11,046 bases of DNA from Actinomycetes bacterium (GTDB taxonomy: Bacteria; Actinomycetota; Coriobacteriia; Coriobacteriales; Coriobacteriaceae): the NCBI GenBank assembly GCA_023441725.1, contig JAEZNV010000023.1, positions 1-11,046 of the forward strand, read 5' to 3'. Each line of letters begins with the position of its first letter. The first letter of the stretch is position 1. A program made the translations under genes and the position numbers. Positions 1 through 5,189 of this stretch are shown piece by piece. The notes beneath the pieces were generated by a model. It saw only the letters and a program-made list of their open reading frames with translations, searched no databases and was not told where the DNA came from.

Positions 1-1086
1 CAGACCAAAAAGCTCATGCATGTCTCCAATTACTTCTACATCGAGCAGCGCGGACAGGTCGCGGCGCTGCTGTCCAAGCTTGCTAACGACGACGTAGATG
101 GTGCGCGCGTGCTTGCCGATGCCATTGTCGCCGGCGATGAGACCACGGCAGCTGCTCTTGGTGCCCCGGCTGCGAATGAGCAGGTTTGGGAGACCTTCTT
201 TGCCAACTCTGGCGCCGAGGCCAACGAGGGCTCGATGAAGCTCGCGCGCCTGTACGCCAAGCGTACCGGTAATGGCGGCAACACCATCGTATGCATGCGC
301 GGCGGCTTCCACGGCCGTACGCTCGAGACCATTGCAGCCACTATGCAGGATTGGCTACAGGACAGCTTCCGTCCGCTGCCAGGTGGCTTTGTGGCCTGCA
401 CGCCCAACGATGTCGACGAACTGCGCTCGATCTTTAAGCAGCTGGGAAGCGAGGTCTGCGCCGTCATGCTCGAGCCGATTCAGGGCGAGAGCGGTGTGCA
501 CCCCATGACCGAGGAGTTTATGACGGCGGCGCGCGACTTGGCGCACGAGGTGGGCGCCGTTCTTATCGCCGACGAGGTCCAGTGTGGCATCTTCCGCTCC
601 GGCAAGCCGTTTGCATTCCAGACCTATGGCGTGGAGCCCGACATTATGAGCCTTGCCAAGGGCATTGCCGATGGCGTGCCCATGGGTGCCGTGGTGGCAA
701 AGAAGGAGATCGCCGACGTGTTTAAGCCGGGTGACCATGGCTCGACCTTTGGCGGTAGCTGCTTGGCCGTCGCGGCGTGCGCCGCGACGCTCTCCGCGCT
801 TGTGCGCGGCGATTATGCCGAGCATGCTGCCAAGGTGGGTGCTTATATGGAGGCAAAACTCACCAAGCTGCCGCATGTGGTCGAGGTACGCGGTCGCGGC
901 TTAATGCTCGGCTGTGATTTGGATGACGCTGCGGGCGATGCACATGATATTGTTGCCCGCGCGCTGGCCGCTGGCGCCGTGATTAACGCGACCGGAGCTC
1001 ATACGCTGCGTTTCCTGCCGCCGCTTATCTGCGAGGAAGCCGACGTGGACAGCCTGATCGAGATTTTGTCGGACGTTTTGGCCTAA
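1..1086 (+). CDS. argD: Acetylornithine aminotransferase, 5' end outside the window
   Basis: This PLP-dependent class-III aminotransferase of arginine biosynthesis (N-acetylornithine + 2-oxoglutarate to N-acetylglutamate semialdehyde + glutamate) acts in the cytoplasm. The frame is open from base 1, and the first residues (QTKKLMHVSNYFY) match the family about 40 residues in, so the true start lies upstream. The first internal ATG at 16 is not a believable start. Counting from base 1, visible motifs are the cofactor-phosphate loop NSGAEAN (residues 69-75), the pyridine-binding Asp in ADEVQ (Asp191), the Schiff-base lysine in SLAKG (Lys220, bases 658-660) and the GSTFGG motif shortly after it. 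About 361 residues are present of a family length near 400. It stops at TAA 1084-1086. The next downstream structure that could end transcription is the bidirectional terminator at 1192-1218. ArgD versus a close ornithine or succinylornithine aminotransferase cannot be settled here, but ArgD fits best. Confidence 0.88.
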   Translation, partial: QTKKLMHVSNYFYIEQRGQVAALLSKLANDDVDGARVLADAIVAGDETTAAALGAPAANEQVWETFFANSGAEANEGSMKLARLYAKRTGNGGNTIVCMRGGFHGRTLETIAATMQDWLQDSFRPLPGGFVACTPNDVDELRSIFKQLGSEVCAVMLEPIQGESGVHPMTEEFMTAARDLAHEVGAVLIADEVQCGIFRSGKPFAFQTYGVEPDIMSLAKGIADGVPMGAVVAKKEIADVFKPGDHGSTFGGSCLAVAACAATLSALVRGDYAEHAAKVGAYMEAKLTKLPHVVEVRGRGLMLGCDLDDAAGDAHDIVARALAAGAVINATGAHTLRFLPPLICEEADVDSLIEILSDVLA

Positions 1087-1115
1087 CACAGCGCGCTTCG
1101 CTCCTCGCGTGCTGC

Positions 1116-1143
1116 GCTGGAAAACGCTTCGCGTTTCCTCAGC
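1116..1143. repeat. CTTCG-loop hairpin, repeat copy 1
   Basis: An imperfect hairpin GCTGGAAAACG-CTTC-GCGTTTCCTCAGC, extended by outer GTGC/GCAC arms. The same hairpin is at 1304-1331. It has no T-run, so it does not look like a simple intrinsic terminator. Similar short C/T-rich hairpins (for example GCGGC-TTC-GCCGC at 1253-1265) fill the DNA between the two copies. A REP-like intergenic repeat is the best description; its role is unknown. Confidence 0.6.
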
Positions 1144-1191
1144 TCCGCACCCTGGCGGGTTCGAATCCCTCTGCGATGGGCCCGAAAAAGG

Positions 1192-1218
1192 AAAGGCCCC
1201 CATCGCTGGGAGCCTTTT
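1192..1218. terminator. Bidirectional intrinsic terminator, copy 1
   Basis: The stem is AAAGGC-C-CCC / GGG-A-GCCTTT with loop ATCGCT, flanked by an A-run on the left and TTTT on the right, so it can work on both strands. Reading plus, it is positioned to end argD transcription. It is an exact copy of the terminator that follows tRNA-Val on the minus strand (2962-2988). Confidence 0.65.
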
Positions 1219-1226
1219 CAATCAAG

Positions 1227-1244
1227 TGGTGGGCGATGAGGGAT
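1227..1244 (-). pseudogene. tRNA-Val 3'-end fragment (with CCA)
   Basis: These 18 bases equal the last 18 of the intact tRNA-Val gene (2997-3014): CCA end, discriminator A, acceptor 3' strand ATCGCCC and part of the T-stem. The match stops there and nothing upstream folds as a tRNA, so this is a non-functional fragment copied with the terminator. Confidence 0.8.
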
Positions 1245-1286
1245 GTCCGCGTGCGGCTTCGCCGCCCGCGCCCCGCTTCGTCGCTC

Positions 1287-1377
1287 CGCTCCTCGCGTGC
1301 TACGCTGGAAAACGCTTCGCGTTTCCTCAGCTCCGCACCCTTGCGGGTTCGAATCCCTCTGCGATGGGCCCAAAAAG
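1287..1377. repeat. Repeat unit copy 2, left part (interrupted by the IS110 element)
   Basis: Matches 1099-1190 with three differences and includes the CTTCG-loop hairpin (1304-1331) and the T-arm-like sequence (1343-1359). It ends at CCCAAAAAG, where copy 1 continues directly into GAAAGGCCCCC. Here that continuation is found only at 2961, after the insertion sequence. The 42 bases between copy 1 and copy 2 (1245-1286) contain only GC-rich hairpin sequence and no gene. Confidence 0.85.
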
Positions 1378-1380
1378 ACG

Positions 1381-1397
1381 ATATGAGAAAGCCATTG
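1381..1397 (+). repeat. Subterminal inverted repeat, left (17 bp)
   Basis: ATATGAGAAAGCCATTG is the perfect reverse complement of 2941-2957 at the right end. It starts three bases inside the inferred left boundary. The outermost three bases do not match between ends, so the repeats are subterminal, as known for IS1111-type members. Confidence 0.85.
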
Positions 1398-1408
1398 GGG
1401 CCGCCTCC

Positions 1409-1434
1409 CCCGCGGCGCAGCTTCTTTCCGCGGG
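1409..1434. other. Hairpin in the left noncoding region of the IS
   Basis: A perfect 7 bp stem, CCCGCGG (1409-1415) with CCGCGGG (1428-1434), around a 12-base loop CGCAGCTTCTTT. There is no T-run. It could be part of a structured leader of the transposase transcript or a secondary RNA element of the IS. Function unknown. Confidence 0.5.
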
Positions 1435-1469
1435 CTCGGGGTGCCACAATGGGCTTTGAGTATCGGCCC

Positions 1470-1490
1470 GTGCGGTAGCCCTTACCGCAC
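1470..1490. promoter_or_regulatory. 8 bp hairpin just upstream of the transposase ribosome binding site
   Basis: GTGCGGTA (1470-1477) and TACCGCAC (1483-1490) form a perfect stem with a five-base loop. The transposase Shine-Dalgarno (GGGGAGGAGG, 1495-1504) follows directly and lies 6 bases before ATG 1511. Hairpins at this place in insertion sequences often limit translation from read-through transcripts; that role is inferred here. Confidence 0.5.
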
Positions 1491-1510
1491 CTGCGGGGAG
1501 GAGGCTTCCC

Positions 1511-2620
1511 ATGCCCCATGTTACCTCCATCGGCCTGGACGTCCACGCGCGATCGGTCGCCGCGGCGGCGTTCAACCCCTTCACCGGCGAGGTGGTGCAC
1601 CGCGACTTCGGGACGGACGCCGCCGAGATCGCCGAGTGGGCGCTCGGGTTCGAGGACCCGAGGGCGTGCTACGAGAGCGGACCCACCGGCTTCCACATGG
1701 CGCGCGAGCTGCGCGCGCTCGGCCTCGACTGCGCCGTGGCCGCCGTCTCCAAGATGCAGAGGCCGGCGGCGGACGCCCGGCGCAAGAACGACCGGCGCGA
1801 CGCCGAGTTCATCGCCCGCATGCTCGCCACCCACAACATCGTCGAGGTCCCGCTGCCCGACGTGGCGGTCGAGGCCGCCCGGGACCTCGACCGCGCCCTC
1901 GACGACGCGACCCGCGAGCTCCGCCGCTCGAGGCAGCGCCTCAACATGTTCCTGATCAGGCTGGGCCACGTCTGGGACGAGCGCAACGCCGACGGGGCGA
2001 GGAAGAAGGCCTGGACGAGGGCCCACTGGAGGTGGGTCTCGGAGATCAGGCTCGAGGGGCCGCAGCGCGACGCGCTGGAGTACTACGTCACGGCCGCCCG
2101 CTGCGCGGAGTCGGACAGGCGGCAGCTCGAGAGGAGGGTCGTCGCGCTGGCGGGCACCGACCGCTGGCGGGCGACGGTGGAGGCGCTGTCCTGCATCAAG
2201 GGGGTCGACACCCTGACGGCCTTCAGGCTCGCGGCGGAGGCCGGGTCCTTCAGCAGGTTCCGCTCGGCGCCGGCCTTCGCGAGCTGGTGCGGGCTGACCC
2301 CGTCGGAGCACTCGAGCGGCGAGTCCGAGCGGCGCGGCGGGATAACCAAGGCCGGCAACGCGCTCGCGCGCACGGCGCTCATAGAGTCCGCATGGCACTA
2401 CTCCACGTGCTCCCCGAGGCCCAAGGCCCCGGCCCCCGGCACCGACGTGCCCCCGGCGATACGCTCGAGGGCGGACGACTGCACAGCCAGGCTCCACCGC
2501 CGCCGAGAGGCGCTGGCCGCGGCGGGCAAGAGCGCGTGCAAGGCCAACGCCGCCGTGGCGCGCGAGCTCGCCTGCTGGGTCTGGGAGATCGGGTGCAGGT
2601 CCGAGGGGACCGTCCTCTAG
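1511..2620 (+). CDS. IS110-family transposase (DEDD RuvC-like plus C-terminal serine domain)
   Basis: This 369-residue recombinase moves the IS through a circular intermediate, guided in this family by an RNA encoded in the element. The N-terminal RuvC-like domain (about 1-150) shows the DEDD set: Asp10 (IGLDVH), Glu55 (CYESGPTG), Asp94 and Asp97 (KNDRRDAEF). A basic, coiled-coil-prone middle (about 125-215) follows. The C-terminal Transposase_20 domain (about 222-300) has LSCIKGVDTLTAFRL, WCGLTPSEHSSG and RRGGITKAGN, with the catalytic serine expected in the SSG (268-270). Length and motif order are normal, with no frameshift, so it is probably active. ATG 1511 has a strong ribosome binding site 6 bases upstream. 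Codon use (many AGG arginines, GC-rich third positions) differs from argD and asnB. Confidence 0.95.
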   Translation: MPHVTSIGLDVHARSVAAAAFNPFTGEVVHRDFGTDAAEIAEWALGFEDPRACYESGPTGFHMARELRALGLDCAVAAVSKMQRPAADARRKNDRRDAEFIARMLATHNIVEVPLPDVAVEAARDLDRALDDATRELRRSRQRLNMFLIRLGHVWDERNADGARKKAWTRAHWRWVSEIRLEGPQRDALEYYVTAARCAESDRRQLERRVVALAGTDRWRATVEALSCIKGVDTLTAFRLAAEAGSFSRFRSAPAFASWCGLTPSEHSSGESERRGGITKAGNALARTALIESAWHYSTCSPRPKAPAPGTDVPPAIRSRADDCTARLHRRREALAAAGKSACKANAAVARELACWVWEIGCRSEGTVL

Positions 2621-2767
2621 CGGCCGGCGACAACCGACTCCCGCCGGGAGGGCCCGCGCCTCGACGCATCGCCGGCGCGAGTTCACGACCTTTTTGATGG
2701 GCAGCCCCCGGGCCGCGCCCGACAAAAGACTGGATTCGTACGATAGCGCCGGACGGAGAATCGAAAT
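2621..2767. other. Upstream part of the IS right noncoding region
   Basis: No gene is seen. Short potential stems include CTCCC-GCC-GGGAG near 2640-2650 and GATTC/GAATC (2733-2737 with 2758-2762). The octamer CCTTTTTG (2689-2696) is the reverse complement of CAAAAAGG in the empty target site, and CAAAAG (2723-2728) partly resembles the left target flank. These could be target-guide segments but are too short to assign. Confidence 0.4.
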
Positions 2768-2880
2768 GCGGTGGGGTGCGCGGACATACCGGGCTGACCG
2801 CCGGAAGCGCACCCGCAGGAGCCCGCGGATATTAGCTTGCCAGGCAAGCGTCGACTAAGCCATGCAGCGTGCGCGGGCTC
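2768..2880 (+). ncRNA. Candidate bridge RNA / seekRNA of the IS110 element (limits approximate)
   Basis: Two consecutive stem-internal-loop structures are visible. Stem A is GGGTGCGC (2774-2781) with GCGCACCC (2807-2814), enclosing an inner CCGG/CCGG helix. Stem B is GAGCCCGCG (2819-2827) with CGCGGGCTC (2872-2880), a perfect 9 bp, enclosing an inner hairpin GCTTGCC-A-GGCAAGC (2835-2849) with single-stranded sequence on both sides. On the 5' side of that inner hairpin, ATATTAG (2829-2835) equals the right end of the element including the AG core (2954-2960). On the 3' side, GTCGACT (2850-2856) can pair with core plus left end AGACGAT (1376-1382) with five Watson-Crick pairs, one G-T and one mismatch. 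That is the arrangement of a donor-binding loop in IS110-family bridge RNAs. A matching target-binding loop was not recognised. The 5' and 3' ends and expression are unknown. Confidence 0.6.
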
Positions 2881-2895
2881 TCCCGACGGGAAACG

Positions 2896-2920
2896 AAAAA
2901 GCCCGGCTTCAAACCGGGCT
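2896..2920 (-). terminator. Intrinsic terminator on the minus strand inside the IS right end
   Basis: AGCCCGG (2900-2906) pairs with CCGGGCT (2914-2920) around a 7-base loop. The A-run at 2896-2900 becomes a T-run when read on the minus strand. It would stop transcription entering the IS from the tRNA-Val side, before it runs antisense to the candidate guide RNA and the transposase. Confidence 0.65.
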
Positions 2921-2936
2921 CGAACGAACATGCCTA

Positions 2937-2942
2937 TTGACA
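2937..2942 (+). promoter_or_regulatory. Consensus -35 box near the right tip of the IS (candidate circle-junction promoter half)
   Basis: A perfect TTGACA reads outward on the plus strand and overlaps the first bases of the right inverted repeat. In the integrated state no good -10 lies 16-18 bases on. If the ends are joined in a circle, the 17-base-spaced hexamer across the junction is GACGAT, which keeps the conserved A, A and T of TATAAT. Circle-junction promoters are known for IS110-family members; here the -10 is weak. Confidence 0.45.
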
Positions 2943-2957
2943 ATGGCTTTCTCATAT
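2941..2957 (-). repeat. Subterminal inverted repeat, right (17 bp)
   Basis: CAATGGCTTTCTCATAT is the exact reverse complement of 1381-1397. It lies three bases inside the inferred right boundary (2960). Confidence 0.85.
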
Positions 2958-2960
2958 TAG

Positions 2961-3014
2961 GAAAGGCCCCCATCGCTGGGAGCCTTTTCAATCAAGTGGT
3001 GGGCGATGAGGGAT
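2961..3014. repeat. Repeat unit copy 2, right part
   Basis: These 54 bases are identical to 1191-1244. They contain the tRNA-Val terminator and the last 18 bases of the tRNA-Val gene, and they are the half of copy 2 separated from 1287-1377 by the IS. Confidence 0.9.
2962..2988. terminator. Terminator of tRNA-Val, bidirectional
   Basis: The stem is AAAGGC-C-CCC / GGG-A-GCCTTT with loop ATCGCT. On the minus strand it begins 8 bases after the CCA end of tRNA-Val and ends in TTT; on the plus strand TTTT follows. The IS insertion point is directly at its tRNA-distal edge, so the stem is intact. Confidence 0.75.
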
Positions 3015-3072
3015 TCGAACCCCCAGCCTTGTGCGTGTAAAGCACCTGCGCTAACCGTTGCGCCAATCGCCC
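2997..3072 (-). tRNA. tRNA-Val (anticodon UAC), CCA encoded
   Basis: The minus strand folds as a complete cloverleaf of 76 bases including CCA. The acceptor stem GGGCGAT/ATCGCCC is perfect, the D-stem is GCGC/GCGC, the anticodon loop is TTTACAC with TAC at positions 34-36 (reads GUA valine codons), the T-arm is GGGGG-TTCGAAT-CCCTC, and the discriminator is A. The bottom anticodon-stem pair (27-43) is G-A rather than Watson-Crick; the other four pairs are normal. The IS lies 36 bases past the CCA end, so the gene itself is intact. Confidence 0.95.
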
Positions 3073-3082
3073 GCAGGGATTG

Positions 3083-3088
3083 AGTATA
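3083..3088 (-). promoter_or_regulatory. Probable -10 box of the tRNA-Val promoter
   Basis: On the minus strand TATACT lies 10 bases before the tRNA 5' end, giving a very short leader. The best -35 resemblance is TGAACA about 15 bases upstream, which is weak. No terminator is visible between the asnB stop (3130) and the tRNA, so read-through from asnB could also contribute. Confidence 0.5.
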
Positions 3089-3129
3089 GCGGAAACCCTG
3101 GGCTGTTCACTGCTAATTCATAACGAAAC

Positions 3130-4998
3130 TTACGCGGCGACTTCGGCGCCCTTGTCCTCGTCGATAAAGAAGCGCTTGTACCAGATGAGGAACGTCAGCG
3201 CGGTATAGATCTTGCGCTGGTTGAGCGCGCGACCCTCAAAGTGATCGTCAAGCAGTTTCATGAGCGCATCGGTGTCAAAGAAATCGGCAGCCCATGGTGC
3301 GGTGAAGTATTCCTTTACGTAGTCGTAGTACTTTTGCTCGCGCAGCCAGAACTTGACCGGTACGGGGAAGCCCACCTTCTTGCGCGTTGCCCACTCGTCG
3401 GGCAGCGTGCGGTTGGCGGCGTGACGCAGGACGAGCTTGCAGCCTTCTTCGTTAACACGGTAGTTGGCGGGAATGTGCTCGGCAAACTCCATGACCTTCT
3501 TGTCCAGGAACGGGACGCGAAGCTCCAGAGAATGCGCCATGCACATCTTGTCTGCCTTGAGCAGGATATCGCCCGGTAGCCACATGTTCATATCCAGATA
3601 CTGTTTCTTGGAAAGCTCGCAGCAGTTGGGGACCTGCTTGTAGTACTCGGCGCACATCTCGGCGGCGTTCTTGCCGGTGTCATAAGCGGGCTTGAGCACC
3701 TCGTCGACCTCGGAGGGATCGAACACCTTTGCCTGACCCACATACCAGCGCTCGGGAACCTCGGCGCATTTCGTCAGGAAGTTGTGGCCCTTAAAGTAGG
3801 GGAGATGCTGAACGAGCGAGCCCAGGGCGCGACGTACGCCGAGCGGCACGCGCTTCTTAAAGGAGCGCATCTCGGGGGTGTCCTCGTACCACTCGTAGCC
3901 GGCAAACAGCTCGTCGGCACCCTCGCCCGAAAGGACGACGGTGACCTCCTCGGAAGCCATCTGCGCCAGATAGTACAGCGGCACGCTGGACAGGTTCGAT
4001 TGTGGCTCGTCCATGTGATACTGGATATCGGGCAGTGCATCGAAGAACTCGTCGGCGGTAATCATCTTGCGCACGTTCTTGATGCCCAGCTTGTCGGAAA
4101 GCTCGGCAGCGTAGTTGGTCTCGTTGAAGTTCTTGTAATCGAAGCCGACAGAATACGTGGTGTCGGGCATGAGACAGGCGGCAATGTAGCTGGAGTCCAC
4201 GCCGCCAGAAAGGAACGAGCCCACCTTAACATCGGCGATTCGGTGTGCAGCGACGCTTTCGTGCACGACCTTGTCGCACTCGTCCACGTACTCCTCGAAG
4301 GTCTTGGAGTTGTCGTCGGTGAAGTCACAGCTCCAGTAACGCTTGATGTCCATGGTGTTGGTCGTCAGGTCATATGTAAAGCAATGCGCCGGGGCAAGCT
4401 TGAACACGCCCCTAAAGAAGGTCTCCTCCGTGGCGGGGAATTGCAGCGTCAGGTAGGGGCGCAGCGCGTCGTGGTTGACAGCCTTCTCAAACTTGGGATG
4501 GTCCAGGAAGCTCTTGATCTCGGAGCCAAACAGCAGCGAGCCATCGGATGCCTGGTAGTAATAAAACGGCTTGATACCAAAGATGTCACGAGCGCCAAAG
4601 AGCTTGTTCTTGTTCTGGTCGTGGATCACGAACGCGTACATGCCGCGTAGGCGGTTGACCAGGTCCTCGCCCCACTCCTCGTAACCGTGTACCAGGACCT
4701 CGGTATCGGCGTTGCAGTGGAAGGCGTAGCCGGCTGCCTCCAGCTCGGCGCGAAGCTCCTGGAAGTTGTAGATCTCTCCGTTGAAGACAATCGTGACCTT
4801 GCCGTCGTCGCTCGACATGGGCTGAGCTCCAGCTTCGGAAAGATCGAGAATCGAAAGACGACGGAAGCCAAGGGCAACGTTGTCAACGATATGCTGGCCG
4901 CCCATATCGGGACCACGGTGGATGATGCGATTCATCATAGCCGTGAGAACCAGCTCACTCTGTTCATCTGTACCGGTAAAACCGACAAAACCGCACAT
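3130..4998 (-). CDS. asnB: Asparagine synthetase, glutamine-hydrolysing (class II amidotransferase)
   Basis: This cytoplasmic enzyme converts aspartate, glutamine and ATP to asparagine, glutamate, AMP and PPi. It has 622 residues, normal for bacterial AsnB. The start is fixed by chemistry: the N-terminal nucleophile Cys2 must be exposed after Met removal, and MCGFVGF begins at 4998 with AAAGGA seven bases upstream. A longer frame from 5133 would bury it. The N-terminal glutaminase domain (about 2-210) shows Arg-rich FRRLSILDLS (45-54), NGEIYN (73-78) and ADTE (97-100). The synthetase domain (about 235-590) has the PP-loop SGGVDSS (264-270) and LSGEGADELFAGY. It is transcribed away from, and behind a terminator from, the amino-acid transporter gene. 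The next gene downstream is tRNA-Val, with no clear terminator between. Confidence 0.95.
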   Translation of the reverse strand: MCGFVGFTGTDEQSELVLTAMMNRIIHRGPDMGGQHIVDNVALGFRRLSILDLSEAGAQPMSSDDGKVTIVFNGEIYNFQELRAELEAAGYAFHCNADTEVLVHGYEEWGEDLVNRLRGMYAFVIHDQNKNKLFGARDIFGIKPFYYYQASDGSLLFGSEIKSFLDHPKFEKAVNHDALRPYLTLQFPATEETFFRGVFKLAPAHCFTYDLTTNTMDIKRYWSCDFTDDNSKTFEEYVDECDKVVHESVAAHRIADVKVGSFLSGGVDSSYIAACLMPDTTYSVGFDYKNFNETNYAAELSDKLGIKNVRKMITADEFFDALPDIQYHMDEPQSNLSSVPLYYLAQMASEEVTVVLSGEGADELFAGYEWYEDTPEMRSFKKRVPLGVRRALGSLVQHLPYFKGHNFLTKCAEVPERWYVGQAKVFDPSEVDEVLKPAYDTGKNAAEMCAEYYKQVPNCCELSKKQYLDMNMWLPGDILLKADKMCMAHSLELRVPFLDKKVMEFAEHIPANYRVNEEGCKLVLRHAANRTLPDEWATRKKVGFPVPVKFWLREQKYYDYVKEYFTAPWAADFFDTDALMKLLDDHFEGRALNQRKIYTALTFLIWYKRFFIDEDKGAEVAA

Positions 4999-5127
4999 GC
5001 AAGATCCTTTCTGCTGACGGCTCAGGTGTACTGCCGCAAGGATTGTGGCAGCTGATGTCAAATAATCTTTACTATCATGCCAATCTTTTGTTTCGTGATA
5101 GGGCATAAGCACCGAGCGAACCGAAAA
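4999..5127 (-). promoter_or_regulatory. asnB leader and promoter region
   Basis: The region holds no gene. Next to the start is the AAAGGA ribosome binding site. On the minus strand a perfect TTGACA occurs (5056-5061), but no good -10 follows at 16-18 bases, so the promoter is not assigned. A weak CTGCC/GGCAG stem lies just downstream of it. No T-box or riboswitch core was recognised. Confidence 0.3.
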
Positions 5128-5168
5128 AACCACGGCCCGATCTTCAGATGAAGCGGCGGGTCGTGGTT
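5124..5168 (-). terminator. Strong intrinsic terminator after the ABC transporter gene
   Basis: A 12 bp stem (5128-5139 with 5157-5168, one G-T pair) is built on AACCACG/CGTGGTT, with six A's on the plus strand (5124-5129) that become the T-run on the minus strand. It lies 22 bases past the transporter stop and separates that transcript from asnB. Confidence 0.85.
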
Positions 5169-5189
5169 GTGAACGCTATGTATGAGCGG

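Larger units (their letters stand above)
1099..1244. repeat. Repeat unit copy 1 (intact): hairpin + T-arm-like fragment + terminator + tRNA-Val 3' end
   Basis: This ~146 bp block is present a second time at 1287-1377 continued at 2961-3014, where the IS110 element interrupts it. The left 92 bases match 1287-1377 with three differences: G/A in the hairpin flank, G/T before the T-arm, and one missing G after GGGCCC. The right 54 bases (1191-1244) are identical to 2961-3014. In order it holds a CTTCG-loop hairpin (1116-1143), a T-arm-like sequence GCGGG-TTCGAAT-CCCTC (1155-1171), an inverted repeat GCGATGGG/CCCATCGC (1173-1180 and 1199-1206), a terminator (1192-1218), and an 18-base copy of the tRNA-Val 3' end with CCA (minus strand, 1227-1244). 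Identity stops inside the tRNA T-arm at 1244. It looks like a tandem duplication of the sequence next to tRNA-Val. Confidence 0.85.
1378..2960 (+). mobile_element. Complete IS110-family insertion sequence (about 1.58 kb)
   Basis: Boundaries come from comparing the interrupted repeat with its intact copy. The left flank ends ...CCCAAAAAG (1377), the right flank resumes GAAAGGCCCCC (2961), and the intact copy reads these joined. An AG dinucleotide occurs at both edges (1376-1377 and 2959-2960), consistent with the 2 bp core that IS110-family recombination leaves. AG read on the other strand is CT, the core reported for IS621. Contents: short left noncoding region (1378-1510), DEDD transposase (1511-2620), long structured right noncoding region (2621-2960), and 17 bp subterminal inverted repeats. 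The long right region and subterminal repeats resemble the IS1111 subgroup. GC and AGG-arginine use are higher than in neighbouring genes, which fits recent acquisition. Confidence 0.88.

Noticed and set aside
1087..1377. CRISPR-like array from the repeated hairpins
   Set aside because: Only two copies, long imperfect repeats, no regular spacers and no cas genes.
1441..2697. Second long plus-strand frame overlapping the transposase
   Set aside because: It is a frame-shifted shadow with Arg/Ala/Gly-rich sequence, no domain and no ribosome binding site.
1139..2812. Long open frame on the minus strand across the whole insertion sequence
   Set aside because: It is antisense to a well-supported transposase in very GC-rich DNA, has a low-complexity Arg/Gly/Pro composition, and its C-terminus is translated repeat and tRNA-terminator sequence.
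2683..2991. Small minus-strand frame starting MKRLPAMGAF
   Set aside because: Its start is the tRNA-Val terminator and the rest is IS noncoding DNA; a similar start is read from the duplicated terminator near 1220, so it is repeat translation.
1191..3014. The 54 bp direct repeats as attL/attR of an integrase-driven island at tRNA-Val
   Set aside because: The repeat extends a further 92 bp upstream in both copies, the IS ends map inside copy 2, and no integrase gene is present. A tandem duplication followed by IS insertion explains everything seen. An older integration event that created the duplication cannot be excluded.
4999..5133. Longer asnB start at 5133
   Set aside because: It would add 45 residues before the catalytic Cys2, and its start codon lies inside the terminator stem of the previous gene.
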